A DNA stretch of 64,000 nt from Alcanivorax sp. (GCF_017794965.1 NZ_CP051240.1:1798001-1862000); one strand, 5' to 3'. Counted from the first letter of the stretch, positions 24,677-34,621 are shown. Notes: generated from the sequence alone by a model not told the origin. Program-made: numbers and translations.

Positions 24677-27322
24677 TTACTGAGGTGTCAGCGTAATAGA
24701 GGAATACACTTGAGCAGAAGGAATAACCGCTGTACCAAGTGTCTGATCACCGAGCATCATATTGGTCGTTAGCTCACGACCAGTAGGCCCGGAGTAGGAA
24801 TGAGTGGCCGGAATCGTCATATCCCCAAACCCATCCGTGGTTCTACCCGCAGCGGCGTAGCCAATTAGCATATTATTGGCAAGCACCATCTTGGGTTTCA
24901 AATCTGCATCTTCATTGGTGCCGCGAACATCAATCATGCCATTAGTGAACGCAATATCTCCATTCACATTGGCAAACCGCCATGCCACTTCCTTTCGGCT
25001 CGGCTCAGCAAGTGACAGATAGGTGCCGTACTGGCCACTGCTGGCATTGCCACCAATGCCTTCAGCATTGTTTGGCAAGGTCCCCAAACGTAGCGCAGCG
25101 CTGTACCCGAGATAGTTGCGTGAGGTGTTATAGATGCCCGTGTATTGACCCGAGGCATCCCATGTATCTGCCGGGTTAGATGGCGAAAAACGAATATTGG
25201 CAGCCCCTTCGAGATTCACGTCGAGGAAGGCACCTTTCACGATGCTCGGACCGACGCCATAAGAGCCACCATTGTCGGGGAGCACGCCCCCCCCGAAGGT
25301 GGCCTTGTAATGGAACCGAGCCACTGGCGAGGTTAAATCTATACCCCCCTCATAATAATCCGAGGCGTTCCAGTGATTTTTTAGCATGATACGCGTGTCA
25401 TTCGCTGCCAGCAGAAAGCTGGAGCTGGCAAAGCCAATACCCAGGCTGTCACGGGTTTCGCCAGTGATGTCGTCACCGTCCATATCGGTGTCGGCGATAA
25501 GCAAGTGGGTACCGTGATCCCAGTTAAAACCCTGTTGAAGCGGGTTAGTTTCATCAAAGGTCTGCGACATCAGCGTAATATCAGCGATCACCCCGTAATT
25601 CCTGCTACCCCCAGCAGTATCACCAGAGTTCCCGCCCGGATACAGATAGAAACTGCCATCGACATTAGCCAGCGCATAGATCAAGCCCCAGTTAAAATCT
25701 CTGCCTGGCGAACCGTTGCCGTCAAGATCCGGGGTCTGCATTGAAGCATTACGCTCAAGCAAGCGAATACTTCTGGAATACGTCTGAAGTTGGCCATCGC
25801 GGATATGAATCGCCAAACCGCCCGCATCATCAGCGTGCCGAAGCTCAGCAGGATAAGACGATCCAATGTTTCCAGGCTGCACATTGATAAACTGGCTATT
25901 GTTAGCTGAGCAGGTTGCCGAAGGGCCGTTGTAAGCAAAACCCCAACATAGCCCCGCCGCCCCTTGCCCCGCACCATTGATGACATCAATGGCAATCAAC
26001 GGGAAATGGGAAGCCGCGGGTTTGGTATGCAGGCCATTGCCATAGTCATAGGAGCCATTGAGGTTGTCCTCACTGGTGCGTTTGCCCCAAATTACCCAGT
26101 CACGGAGTTCGAAATTGACGCGGGACGCATCCTGCCCGGGAGCACAAATGCCGCCAGGGCACACATCCGAAGTTTCCCCCAGCTGCCAGCGAAACTCTTT
26201 ACTGGCGTCTGCCAAGTCATTAATTGCCTGCGATTGAGTGACATAATCCCATGTCGCACTGAGATTCAAACCACCCGATTTATTGCTGACATCATAGATA
26301 TCGCCAATGCTCCCAGGACCAGCAGTCAAACCGTACCAGGTTCCACCGGGCCGCCATTTCAGCTCAACATCCCTGAGGCTTCCCAGCCACCCAAAGTGCA
26401 TCAAGCCACGATCATTGGATGTGACAACAAAATCTTCGCCGGCTCCCCCGCTATAATGCACAGGGAATTTGTATAGATATTCGAAATCAAAGGCGATATT
26501 AATCAAATCCGATTCAGATATCGTTCTGCCACTGTCATTCGCAGGGTTGTCCCAGTCCCCTGCGTAACCGGTTTTCCAGAGAATGCCTTCATCGTTAATA
26601 CCCAGGGTACCGCTGGGCATTTCCCACTTGGCATAAAAGTTATGCATCGTCATATACGAGTGCGCATGCCAGGCCTGACGGTAAAACAGGTTGGCATACT
26701 CCAAGACTTCGCCCGTCTCCGGATTACTACGGCCTACCTCACCACGCACATAGGCTTTGTCATAGGTGGTGCTGAATAAACCGTGATTACGGATGGTCAT
26801 GGACAAGGGGGCATCCAGCGCCCATTTACCGAAGGAGCGGTCTTCCACGGCAGGCTGAGAGGTAATACGCTGGTTGTCGCTTTGCAGACGCACACGATTG
26901 GTTGCGATGTGATAGTTAAGCAAGGGCAGTCCGGATACATCTTCCGCGCCGACATCAAGGGTCTGTAAAATTTGTACTGGTGCAGCCCCGACAACAGCGC
27001 CGGACGCATCAACACTCCGGGCAGAAACGCCATCAAACTGCAGAGTCGACGCAAACCCCTCTTCTGCAGTATTGATTCCACCAGAGCCATCAACGTCGAA
27101 ACCGTCAGGATCCACATCCCAGGCCATGGATTGGGCAGTGATTTGCGGGGCTGAAATATTTAGCGTCAGACCATCCTGACCGGAAACGCCGGACAAGGCA
27201 GCATCGTTCATGGGCTGCAGGGCCCACAATGGCGAGGCAGGCAAACAGGCGAGATACACGATAGCACGAAGCTTTTTAGCCAGTGGGGCTGTATTTTTTT
27301 TATTTAACATCAAGCTTGGCAT
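24677..27322 (-). CDS. Large exported protein with C39-leader-like motif (DUF6160/FilA-like), 4th in operon
   Basis: 881 aa. A signal peptide of about 33 residues ends at W-A; directly after it is M-N-D-A-A-L-S-G-V-S-G-Q-D-G (residues 38-51), the motif shared with FilA and its three operon partners. The rest is beta-rich, low in charge clusters, with acidic D-x-D-G-N/D-x-D-G-D loops (for example near residues 70-80, and in a D-T-D-M-D-G-D-D stretch) that may bind calcium. No transmembrane segment after the signal peptide; a surface or fibre location is inferred. GAGG sits about 7 bases before ATG 27322. It starts 9 bases after the preceding gene ends, so it is in one operon. The molecular function is unknown. 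Confidence 0.75.
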   Translation of the reverse strand: MPSLMLNKKNTAPLAKKLRAIVYLACLPASPLWALQPMNDAALSGVSGQDGLTLNISAPQITAQSMAWDVDPDGFDVDGSGGINTAEEGFASTLQFDGVSARSVDASGAVVGAAPVQILQTLDVGAEDVSGLPLLNYHIATNRVRLQSDNQRITSQPAVEDRSFGKWALDAPLSMTIRNHGLFSTTYDKAYVRGEVGRSNPETGEVLEYANLFYRQAWHAHSYMTMHNFYAKWEMPSGTLGINDEGILWKTGYAGDWDNPANDSGRTISESDLINIAFDFEYLYKFPVHYSGGAGEDFVVTSNDRGLMHFGWLGSLRDVELKWRPGGTWYGLTAGPGSIGDIYDVSNKSGGLNLSATWDYVTQSQAINDLADASKEFRWQLGETSDVCPGGICAPGQDASRVNFELRDWVIWGKRTSEDNLNGSYDYGNGLHTKPAASHFPLIAIDVINGAGQGAAGLCWGFAYNGPSATCSANNSQFINVQPGNIGSSYPAELRHADDAGGLAIHIRDGQLQTYSRSIRLLERNASMQTPDLDGNGSPGRDFNWGLIYALANVDGSFYLYPGGNSGDTAGGSRNYGVIADITLMSQTFDETNPLQQGFNWDHGTHLLIADTDMDGDDITGETRDSLGIGFASSSFLLAANDTRIMLKNHWNASDYYEGGIDLTSPVARFHYKATFGGGVLPDNGGSYGVGPSIVKGAFLDVNLEGAANIRFSPSNPADTWDASGQYTGIYNTSRNYLGYSAALRLGTLPNNAEGIGGNASSGQYGTYLSLAEPSRKEVAWRFANVNGDIAFTNGMIDVRGTNEDADLKPKMVLANNMLIGYAAAGRTTDGFGDMTIPATHSYSGPTGRELTTNMMLGDQTLGTAVIPSAQVYSSITLTPQ

Positions 27323-27331
27323 AGGATTACC

Positions 27332-28831
27332 TCAGCAGAAACGACTGCTGCCCCAGCAGTTTCGGTAGGGGGCTTCCAGGCCCGTAATATTACCTTCCCG
27401 TGCAGCGGAGCTACCAAGAATATTAGCCATGAGTTCCGTTGTTGGCTGGTCTATACTGAGAGTGAATGCATCTGGCGAATACATACTCCAACCAGTTAAC
27501 ATTGCTGTCGTGTACCCTGGGTAACGCACAGCTTCCTTCTGGAAAGACAAGCCAAAGTCGTCTGAAGTAACATCAACCTGATGCACATTGGACACGTTAT
27601 ATGGTAACTGATAGCTGTTCAGGTCAGCGTGGATTGCCCCATCGCCTTTAGAATTAATTGTGGCTTGGTTTATCGCCGCATCATCATTATAAATGCGCAG
27701 ACCCTGAGCAAGCTGGCGCTTGATCTGATCCGCAATACCGCCTCGCAATAAAGGTAACAATGCATTCCCTAAAAGACCTACCAGCCCGCCCGCATCGCTA
27801 TCGGCTAACACGAGGGGGTTACTCCCTACAGACTCAGAACCGTCATTATTGCCATAGACGATTGAGTTAATCACGCCGCCAAGGTTAATGCCAGATACAA
27901 GTGCCTGGCTCTCTCTATTGCCTGACAACTCAACCGCATTACCATTGCGAACGACATCCTGATAATCGACCAAGGCCTCCTGGAAACGGATGGAGGCGAT
28001 ACCTATATCCAAAATCATATCGTCCCCCAAGTTCAGGTATCCACCCGGAGCGACGGGAAGTCCCGCTCGGTTACAACCCAAAAAACCGCAATCAGCGCCA
28101 GGTGAACCCCAGCTGCTCGCCCCTTGATTGTACATACCGCTTGTATTGGCCCCAGGTGCAACGCAAGGCCTGTCCGCATACTGACAGGTAACCGCCACGT
28201 CATTGCCACCACGCATTGCCAAATTGAGCTGACCACTCATACGGCCACTAAACGAATTCAAAGACCCAAAGCTTAGGGGGCCGCTCACCTTCTCCCCTCC
28301 CAGACGAATCCCAACCACTTCACGCATTGTTTTGCTTTGATCGTTCTTGATTGCGAACTGAAAAAAGGGCCGTTGGATAGAGAAATCTTTCATGGCACTT
28401 TGCGGCCCTTCATTCACCGCACCGGGCTTCTGGTTGCTCCCGGCCGCAGGCGACAGAGAGATACAATTTCCCGCTCCATTGGTGATGCAGCCCAGTGAGA
28501 AATGATCGATATCAAGGTCACACCCTACGCCGTTCACCCCGCCACAACCCAATTGCAGCTTTTCAATGTTCAGGTTGAGGTCCAGCATCACATCGAGGCC
28601 AGCGGTATAAAAGGTGAAGCCATCATTGCCGTTGGCGACATCACCGACAATCTTGTTCATCTGCATCAAGGCCTGGCCGGTGACATTGGCCAGCTGTTCA
28701 TCTTTCATCTCCACCATGGCCCAGGCGTGCTGAGCCAGCATCAGGGAAATTGCCAACATGACCACGGCTTTATTGAATAGCAGCCGTGCTAACTGAAGCA
28801 TTTTCAACAGCGCTGTTATTAGAATTCTCAT
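27332..28831 (-). CDS. Exported protein with C39-leader-like motif, 3rd in operon
   Basis: 499 aa. A long signal peptide (about 38 residues, ending H-A-W-A) precedes M-K-D-E-Q-L-A-N-V-T-G-Q (42-53). The mature part is beta-rich with several cysteines that could form disulfides (for example C-G-G-V-N-G-V-G-C, F-L-G-C, and a C-terminal C-W-G-S-S-R-F-C). Only 3 bases separate its start from the stop of the preceding gene. No enzymatic motif seen. After the motif it lacks the D-G that follows in its relatives. Function unknown; likely a structural or surface protein. Confidence 0.75.
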   Translation of the reverse strand: MRILITALLKMLQLARLLFNKAVVMLAISLMLAQHAWAMVEMKDEQLANVTGQALMQMNKIVGDVANGNDGFTFYTAGLDVMLDLNLNIEKLQLGCGGVNGVGCDLDIDHFSLGCITNGAGNCISLSPAAGSNQKPGAVNEGPQSAMKDFSIQRPFFQFAIKNDQSKTMREVVGIRLGGEKVSGPLSFGSLNSFSGRMSGQLNLAMRGGNDVAVTCQYADRPCVAPGANTSGMYNQGASSWGSPGADCGFLGCNRAGLPVAPGGYLNLGDDMILDIGIASIRFQEALVDYQDVVRNGNAVELSGNRESQALVSGINLGGVINSIVYGNNDGSESVGSNPLVLADSDAGGLVGLLGNALLPLLRGGIADQIKRQLAQGLRIYNDDAAINQATINSKGDGAIHADLNSYQLPYNVSNVHQVDVTSDDFGLSFQKEAVRYPGYTTAMLTGWSMYSPDAFTLSIDQPTTELMANILGSSAAREGNITGLEAPYRNCWGSSRFC

Positions 28832-28834
28832 GCC

Positions 28835-29734
28835 TTAAAACCCGTAAAGATAAAAGTCACCACCAAAGGCAATACCCGCCTGATGGCCGTTGTTGTCTGC
28901 GATGGTCAGGCTTGTGAAAGCACCGCCATTATTCAGCAGCCAGCCTGGCTGGCCACCCGTGTCATACTCAGCAGACAACCCTGAAACATGAAGGCCAAAG
29001 CGTGCGTCGTTGTAGCCTACACTGGCCTTGTCCGCATCCACATACCCACCCGATGTACCGGGATACCGAGTACGCAGTGCTGGCATTTTCTTGAGATAAG
29101 CGACGGTACACTCTTCGAGAAGACAGTTACCGTCCGGATCAACAAAACTCCCTTTGTCCTTACCGGGCTCTGTTGGGTTGATGGTGTTGAAAGCAAACCA
29201 GCTTTCATAGGCTGCCTCGGTAAGTCCCTCCACTGGAGTACCCAGTGCTGAGCCAGAGCCATCTATCATCTGAATAGCCAATCCACTTGAAGATCCAGCC
29301 TGCCGGCTGCCCTCGCCCAGGAATGAACCATCCAGCAGCAGATTGTTCACCGATAACGACGCCCATCCGCCCTTCCAGACAAGCCATTCACCGGCATGAG
29401 TGTTGCCATCCGCATCGACCCAGGACCCTGCGGCGTTAGGGTTACTTGCCGCCCCACCACGATTGGCAAGCTGCCATGAAAGACGGCAATCGGTGTCAGC
29501 AAGCGCACCGCCATCAGTACAGCTTGCCAAGCCATGGCCCGCGCCTGTAGTTGCAGGAGAAGCCGGATTGAAGGGCTGATCGGTTTTCACCGAGTTATAG
29601 TAATAATCCAGTGAGACCATAATGCCTTCACGGCCGGATACCTGGCCCATCTCCTTGTCGTTCAGCGCTTCAAGAGCCACTGCACTGTTAACCGGAAGTG
29701 CGCTAGCCATCATGCAAAGCAGATACTTGTTCAT
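28835..29734 (-). CDS. Exported protein with C39-leader-like motif, 2nd in operon
   Basis: 299 aa. Signal peptide of about 20 residues, then L-N-D-K-E-M-G-Q-V-S-G-R-E-G (24-37). It has several cysteine pairs and D-x-D-G-N loops (V-D-A-D-G-N, V-D-P-D-G-N) of the kind that bind calcium in extracellular proteins. Its ATG overlaps the stop of the first gene by 4 bases, which implies translational coupling. No known catalytic motif. Confidence 0.75.
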   Translation of the reverse strand: MNKYLLCMMASALPVNSAVALEALNDKEMGQVSGREGIMVSLDYYYNSVKTDQPFNPASPATTGAGHGLASCTDGGALADTDCRLSWQLANRGGAASNPNAAGSWVDADGNTHAGEWLVWKGGWASLSVNNLLLDGSFLGEGSRQAGSSSGLAIQMIDGSGSALGTPVEGLTEAAYESWFAFNTINPTEPGKDKGSFVDPDGNCLLEECTVAYLKKMPALRTRYPGTSGGYVDADKASVGYNDARFGLHVSGLSAEYDTGGQPGWLLNNGGAFTSLTIADNNGHQAGIAFGGDFYLYGF

Positions 29735-31335
29735 GAGCCAGCTCCAAGTGAAGTAATCTTCATGTGCTGGATTTGCATGCCTTCAAGGCGTGAGATCCCC
29801 AGATTGACAACGGCGTTCTGCGTCTGCGCCCCTTGCGGATTGGAACCAATAAAATAAATACCATTCCCGGTATTACCCGGATTGGAAGGCGACCAACCCG
29901 TACTGATGGTGTTGGTCGGCAAATCATATTCACCTGTTCCCAAGTAGGCAGCATCGTAAGGGTCAATGGTGTCGTCGCAATCAGCATCCGCGCACCAGTT
30001 ACCCCAACGAACATAGCCGTGGGTGTTACGGTTGACCTGCTTCAGGAAGCCATCCCCGTTATCATTGAGTTCGCAACTACCATTAGTGCTTCCGCAGTAC
30101 TGATACGAGTACACGTTGGCGATGTTGGGGATCCGGGTCATTTCGATGGTAAAATTACCGTTTTGAATGGGCTCGGGCTCTTTGTTGATGGAGCCATCCG
30201 CCGCGACACTGTAATCTGAAGTCCCACTGAACGTAATTGCCTGGTAATGCCAGGTGCCGGGTATATAGGCATCCACATTACGGAAGTAGAGCCCTTCCGT
30301 TCGGTGGAACCGGGGAACATAATGAAGCTGATCATCACTGGCGTTGATTTGTCTGACAGAAAAGCGGAAATCACCTGACAATGCACTGGTATAGCTGACA
30401 CCAAAAGTAGGGTCGGCATCATTCAGGGTTTTTGTCCATCGCTGCACTGTCCGCAAATGTCCGGGCGATTCTGTGTAGCCCTGGTCAGTGCGCGGAGTAT
30501 TGGGGTCATTATCATCGTCTGTTGTACCGCGCCATACGTGCCCGATGGCATAGGGGTTGCCGAAAATAATGGTCTGGCTTTGAAGGAAATCCGCGCCGTT
30601 GCTGCAACCGGAAGCTGAGTTGTTACACGCCCCCATATTGGGATTGTTGCCAGTTGGGTTGGTAACTGGATCAAGTCGGTTTATCTCAAGCTCACCCCAA
30701 AACGCCCAACGCCAGGGGTCAGTATGAATGGGGCCGCGAAACTCAAGCATGGTAGGCATATCGAGCGTAGCGGTTCCGCTGCCGCTTGGATGCGTGTAAT
30801 CGCCAGGCGCATCACCACGCCATACCCCTTGGTAGTCGAACCCTTCGTATTCAAAAACACGCAACATGTAAGGATCATAGGGGGACGAAAAACCGGGGAC
30901 GCCAAAATCACCATCTCCGATTCCCAAAGGGCACTGGAGGTTGGGCTGGCCGCCCGTAGCAATGGCGAAGGAACCACAGCCTCCACCTGAGGCATTACTA
31001 TTCCACCAAGTGGTACCCCGCCCGGCAACACCTTGTGGCCCACCTGAGACACCCAGAGGCCCATAGCCACTTGTCATTGAAATGCCGTAGTAACGGGCAT
31101 CGCCGCGTTCCCACCCCGCTGCTGCCGCCGCATCTGAGGGCGCTGAGCCGGTCAGTTCTGCAAAACTGGTAGGCGCCATTCGGAAGCTGAAATCATCCAG
31201 CACAAACGCCAGCCCCGCCCCCTGCACATCCGACAGAGAGTCATCGCTGAGTTCTTTGAGAGCCTGTACCTGGGAAGCACCCAATGTGAGGGTCGCTGCC
31301 AACAACAGGTTGGAAGTGAAAGGGTTGCGGCGCAC
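29731..31335 (-). CDS. Exported protein with C39-leader-like motif, 1st in operon
   Basis: 534 aa. GTG at 31335 with GAGGT upstream. Signal peptide of about 25 residues, then L-S-D-D-S-L-S-D-V-Q-G-A (29-40), the closest match of the five to the bacteriocin double-glycine leader pattern. The mature protein is rich in Gly, Asn, Thr and aromatic residues, with D-x-N-D-x-N-T and D-A-D-C-D-D-T-I-D loops and paired cysteines. It is the promoter-proximal gene of the four-gene operon; the upstream 31336-31690 is AT-rich and must hold the promoter, though I cannot fix -35/-10 boxes. Confidence 0.75.
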   Translation of the reverse strand: MRRNPFTSNLLLAATLTLGASQVQALKELSDDSLSDVQGAGLAFVLDDFSFRMAPTSFAELTGSAPSDAAAAAGWERGDARYYGISMTSGYGPLGVSGGPQGVAGRGTTWWNSNASGGGCGSFAIATGGQPNLQCPLGIGDGDFGVPGFSSPYDPYMLRVFEYEGFDYQGVWRGDAPGDYTHPSGSGTATLDMPTMLEFRGPIHTDPWRWAFWGELEINRLDPVTNPTGNNPNMGACNNSASGCSNGADFLQSQTIIFGNPYAIGHVWRGTTDDDNDPNTPRTDQGYTESPGHLRTVQRWTKTLNDADPTFGVSYTSALSGDFRFSVRQINASDDQLHYVPRFHRTEGLYFRNVDAYIPGTWHYQAITFSGTSDYSVAADGSINKEPEPIQNGNFTIEMTRIPNIANVYSYQYCGSTNGSCELNDNGDGFLKQVNRNTHGYVRWGNWCADADCDDTIDPYDAAYLGTGEYDLPTNTISTGWSPSNPGNTGNGIYFIGSNPQGAQTQNAVVNLGISRLEGMQIQHMKITSLGAGS

Positions 31336-31692
31336 TTTTGACCTCGGTGTTTTTTGTTATCTGCATGGCAGGAAACATTCCCTGACTGGCAGTTTTGGTC
31401 ATCTCTATTAGCAAGATTACACAGCCGGCCAACCCATCGCAACACTTGTTAACACAAGCACTACACAGTGTAGAGATTGGTTATCCTTTATATTCATGCA
31501 CTTATGGCATATATACAGAGGGTATACTTTTTTGTGGACAAGCGTACTCATGATCACGATTAACGGGTTGTTACCTTTGTGCACACTGGGAGCCTGTATG
31601 TATATGACTGAAAGGTCACGCGGGTGATGGACAAAATGGTCGGATTAGGGTTGAGCTGAACGCTTTCGCCTGTTGGCAGGCTTCTGCGGGGA

Positions 31693-32008
31693 GAAGGTTG
31701 TCCTTGAGGGATGAGGTTTTCCCTTGCAGGCAAGCTCCCACATGAGGGGGCTTGGTTGGGGAGTTTCGCGGCTCGAGCGCCGCTCCTACAAATCACCCTC
31801 AGGTTGCACGGGGATTGGGGGCTTTGGGGTGTTTTGTGGGTTTGGGGTGAAAATCCTTTCTTCTGCTTGTGAGGGTAAGGATCAGAAATTCGTCTGCAAG
31901 CAGACTCCTACAGGTAAAGCATTGATGGGTTTTGTGGGAGTTTGCTTGCAAACGAAGGGGTTACAGCTCTCGGCAGGCGTGGCTTTCGCGTGCAGGCACG
32001 CTCCTACA
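31693..32008. repeat. Left direct repeat flanking the nucleotidyltransferase pair
   Basis: Composed of REP half-palindromes plus unique text. The stretch from about 31811 to 31963 (GGGTAAGGATCAG..., GGTAAAGCATTGATGGG...) recurs with few changes at about 33208-33366, and the similarity continues weakly on both sides. An extra palindrome (31742-31800) is present only in this copy. Confidence 0.75.
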
Positions 32009-32047
32009 CGATTTCAACTATCTCGGTAGACTCGATGGGGAGCAAGA

Positions 32048-32773
32048 CTACGCGCCGGCTAATCGGCTGGAGTCCAGCCACGTTGCCGGCATTGTTGTTG
32101 TCAACCTTTCGGCCAGTTCCCGAGAAACGCTCATCTGCTCAGGCAGGGCTTTCTGCAATGCGGCTTGATCGCTGACAAGATTTGTTAGTGCAGCTTTCAA
32201 GCTTTGCAGGATCACCCGTTGACCATACTGTTGAAATGCGGCCTGCCAGGACGCCTCCGCTGCATCGCCCCACTTTTCTCTCATCATCAGAAGATCAATA
32301 ACATCTTTCTGGCTGTAGTGATGTCGGTCTGCATTTGCCAACAGCTTTGTGGTGAAGCAGCTTTCGGGCGACACGACAGGCACCGGGAACAGTGGATCGC
32401 GGACATCCCTGGTGATGTCATTGCTATCGAAATGGATGATCTCGAGCTTTATTGGTCGCCCTGCACCATCGAGCATACTGCGTATGGCATCCCGGTCCGC
32501 ACGGATTTCCCGCCCCTTGTACAAAGGCGGCTCACAATCTGGACGAAACAATGGCCCGAAACTGTTCTGGGTAATCGAGGACCGTGCGGCCCTGTAGGCA
32601 TCCCTTCCCACACAGAACAAGTCGATATCCACAGATTCGCGGTATTCATCCAGCTCCAGCGCGATGCGGGTTCCACCACCGAATAGAATGTTGTTTTGGG
32701 CCAGAAAAGCCTGATCAAAACCTGCCAGGATTTTCCAGATGACCTGATGATGAGGTCGGGTTGGTGTCAGCAT
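32048..32773 (-). CDS. Nucleotidyltransferase, AbiEii/AbiGii toxin family
   Basis: 241 aa. The nucleotidyltransferase signature F-G-G-G-T-R-I-A-L-E-L-D-E-Y-R-E-S-V-D-I-D-L-F (residues 30-52) has the metal-binding D-x-D; the C-terminal half is the helical AbiEii-type region. Such proteins act as toxins by adding nucleotides to tRNA acceptor ends (MenT-like) in characterised members. It overlaps by 7 bases the small upstream gene, a likely partner or antitoxin. The pair is enclosed by direct repeats, which suggests acquisition as a unit. Toxicity here is inferred, not shown. Confidence 0.8.
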   Translation of the reverse strand: MLTPTRPHHQVIWKILAGFDQAFLAQNNILFGGGTRIALELDEYRESVDIDLFCVGRDAYRAARSSITQNSFGPLFRPDCEPPLYKGREIRADRDAIRSMLDGAGRPIKLEIIHFDSNDITRDVRDPLFPVPVVSPESCFTTKLLANADRHHYSQKDVIDLLMMREKWGDAAEASWQAAFQQYGQRVILQSLKAALTNLVSDQAALQKALPEQMSVSRELAERLTTTMPATWLDSSRLAGA

Positions 32774-32982
32774 GCGGCCAGCATCACTCCATGACCATGT
32801 TTCTGCTTGAGCTGGTCGATGAGGTGCTTTTCATTTTTTTCGAGCCGCGTCTGATCCACAAAGCGCCAGCGGGTTTCATAGAGGGCAAACGCTTTCTCAG
32901 GGGTAATAAAGCGCCCTGCGTGATCCCACATGATGAGATCAAGCTCAGGATAGTGCTTTCTGTCGATCATCGTGCCAGCCAT
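32767..32982 (-). CDS. Small conserved protein paired with the nucleotidyltransferase
   Basis: 71 aa, basic and helical: I-D-R-K-H-Y-P-E-L-D-L-I-M-W-D, then F-A-L-Y-E-T-R-W-R-F-V-D, K-H-L-I-D-Q-L. I have a general recollection of similar short proteins beside such nucleotidyltransferases. It overlaps its partner by 7 bases and precedes it in transcription, the usual place for an antitoxin or accessory factor. No DNA-binding fold is evident. Confidence 0.7.
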   Translation of the reverse strand: MAGTMIDRKHYPELDLIMWDHAGRFITPEKAFALYETRWRFVDQTRLEKNEKHLIDQLKQKHGHGVMLAAC

Positions 32983-33152
32983 GTGGCTGTCCCTGATTCG
33001 CGTTTGATTAGGTCATTTTATCAGCAGAGGTTCGTTAGCAGCAAACCTTGCCGCGATAGGAACATGGGGCCCTTGTGGAGGGTTACTTCCAGGCGAAGGC
33101 TTCTCCTTATTGCAGGGGTGAGGCTTTCGCGTGCAGGCACGCTCCTACGGGG

Positions 33153-33414
33153 GAAGGTTGTCCTTCTTGGGAGGTGAGATTTTCGCTTGTAAGCAAGCTC
33201 CCACAGGGGATTGGAGATGGAGGCTTTGGGGTGGTTCTGTGGGTTTGGGGGTGAAAAGCCTTTCTTCTGCTTGTAAGGGTAAGGATCAGGAATTCGTCTG
33301 CAAGCAGACTCCTACAGGTAAAGCATTGATGGGTTTTGTGGGAGTTTGCTTGCAAACGAAGGGGTCTTCATTCCTGGCAGATGATGTTTTCGCGTGCAAG
33401 CACGCTCCCACAAG
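33153..33414. repeat. Right direct repeat flanking the nucleotidyltransferase pair
   Basis: Second copy of the 31693-32008 repeat, about 1.4 kb away, in the same orientation and one palindrome shorter. It contains at least four REP half-palindromes. The gap 32983-33428 has no gene. Confidence 0.75.
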
Positions 33415-33428
33415 GTGGGAGCGGGTTT

Positions 33429-34607
33429 TCAGAAGCTATCGCCAGGGATGCGGACGTTGCCTTCCATGAGGACACGTGCGCTGCGGCTCATGCTGGCTTT
33501 GGTGGCGGTCCACTGGCCATTCTCTTCCTTGGCGCCGGCGCCGACGCGCAGGGTGCCGGAGGGGTGGCCGAAGGTGACGCTGTCACGCTCGCCGCCGCCG
33601 GCAGCCAGGTTCACCAAGGTGCCCGGTACCGCTGAGGCGCTGGCGATGGCGACAGCTGCGGTGCCCATCATGGCGTGGTGCAGTTTGCCCATGGACAAGG
33701 CACGTACCAACAAGTCGATATCCCCTTCTCCAATCTGCTTGCCGCTGGAGGCTGCGTAGGCTTTCGGCTTGGAGACGAAGGCCACTTTCGGGGTGTGCTG
33801 GCGGGCTTCCGCTTCTTCGATGTTCTCGATCAGGCCCATGCGCTTGGCGCCGTAGGCACGGATGGTCTCAAACATGGCCAGAGCGTCCTTGTTTTCGTTG
33901 ATGTCGCCCTGCAGCTCGGTACCGGTGTAGCCGATATCTTCTGCGTTAACGAAAACGGTGGGAATGCCGGCATTGATCATGGTGGCCGGGAAGGTGCCCA
34001 CGCCGGGGACTTCCAGTTCATCAACCACATTGCCAGTGGGGAACATGGCGCCCTCCCCGTCTGCCGGGTCCATGAAGTCCACCTGCACTTCTGCCGCCGG
34101 GAAGGTCACGCCATCCAGCTCGAAGTCGCCGGTTTCCTGCACCTCACCGTTGGTCATCGGTACGTGGGCCACGATGGTTTTCTGGATGTTGACCTGCCAG
34201 ATGCGGACCACGGCAATGCCGTTATCCGGAATACGATCGGCAGCGACCAGGCCATTGCTGATGGCGAAGGAACCGACGGCCGCGGTCAGGTTGCCGCAGT
34301 TGCCGCTCCAGTCCACGAACGGCTTGTCGATAGAAACCTGACCGAACAGGTAGTCCACGTCGTGGTCGGCTTTCTCACTCTTGGCCAGGATCACGGTCTT
34401 GCTGGTGCTGGACGTCGCGCCGCCCATACCGTCAGTTTGCTTGCCGTAGGGATCGGGGCTGCCGATCACCCGCAGCAGAATCTTGTCACGGGCTTCGCCG
34501 GGCACCTGGGCCACTTCGGGCAGATCGGTGACGCTGAAGAAAACACCCTTGCTGGTGCCGCCACGCATGTAGGTAGCGGGGATTTTAATCTGTGGTGCAT
34601 GAGCCAT
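33429..34607 (-). CDS. prpF: 2-methylaconitate cis-trans isomerase
   Basis: 392 aa PrpF-family isomerase. It converts the trans-2-methylaconitate made by AcnD to the cis form that is then hydrated to 2-methylisocitrate. Y-M-R-G-G-T-S-K-G near residue 14, D-G-M-G-G-A-T-S-S-T-S-K and S-G-N-C-G-N-L-T are family signatures. It is the last gene of the propionate operon. Its AAAGGAG ribosome site starts right behind the T-run of a terminator hairpin (34622-34654), so expression relative to acnD may depend on read-through. Confidence 0.93.
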   Translation of the reverse strand: MAHAPQIKIPATYMRGGTSKGVFFSVTDLPEVAQVPGEARDKILLRVIGSPDPYGKQTDGMGGATSSTSKTVILAKSEKADHDVDYLFGQVSIDKPFVDWSGNCGNLTAAVGSFAISNGLVAADRIPDNGIAVVRIWQVNIQKTIVAHVPMTNGEVQETGDFELDGVTFPAAEVQVDFMDPADGEGAMFPTGNVVDELEVPGVGTFPATMINAGIPTVFVNAEDIGYTGTELQGDINENKDALAMFETIRAYGAKRMGLIENIEEAEARQHTPKVAFVSKPKAYAASSGKQIGEGDIDLLVRALSMGKLHHAMMGTAAVAIASASAVPGTLVNLAAGGGERDSVTFGHPSGTLRVGAGAKEENGQWTATKASMSRSARVLMEGNVRIPGDSF

Positions 34608-34621
34608 GATATTGCTCCTTT

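Noticed and set aside
24388..24683. Cys- or Leu-rich small proteins
   Set aside because: They are translations of the TTG/CTG microsatellite in different frames.
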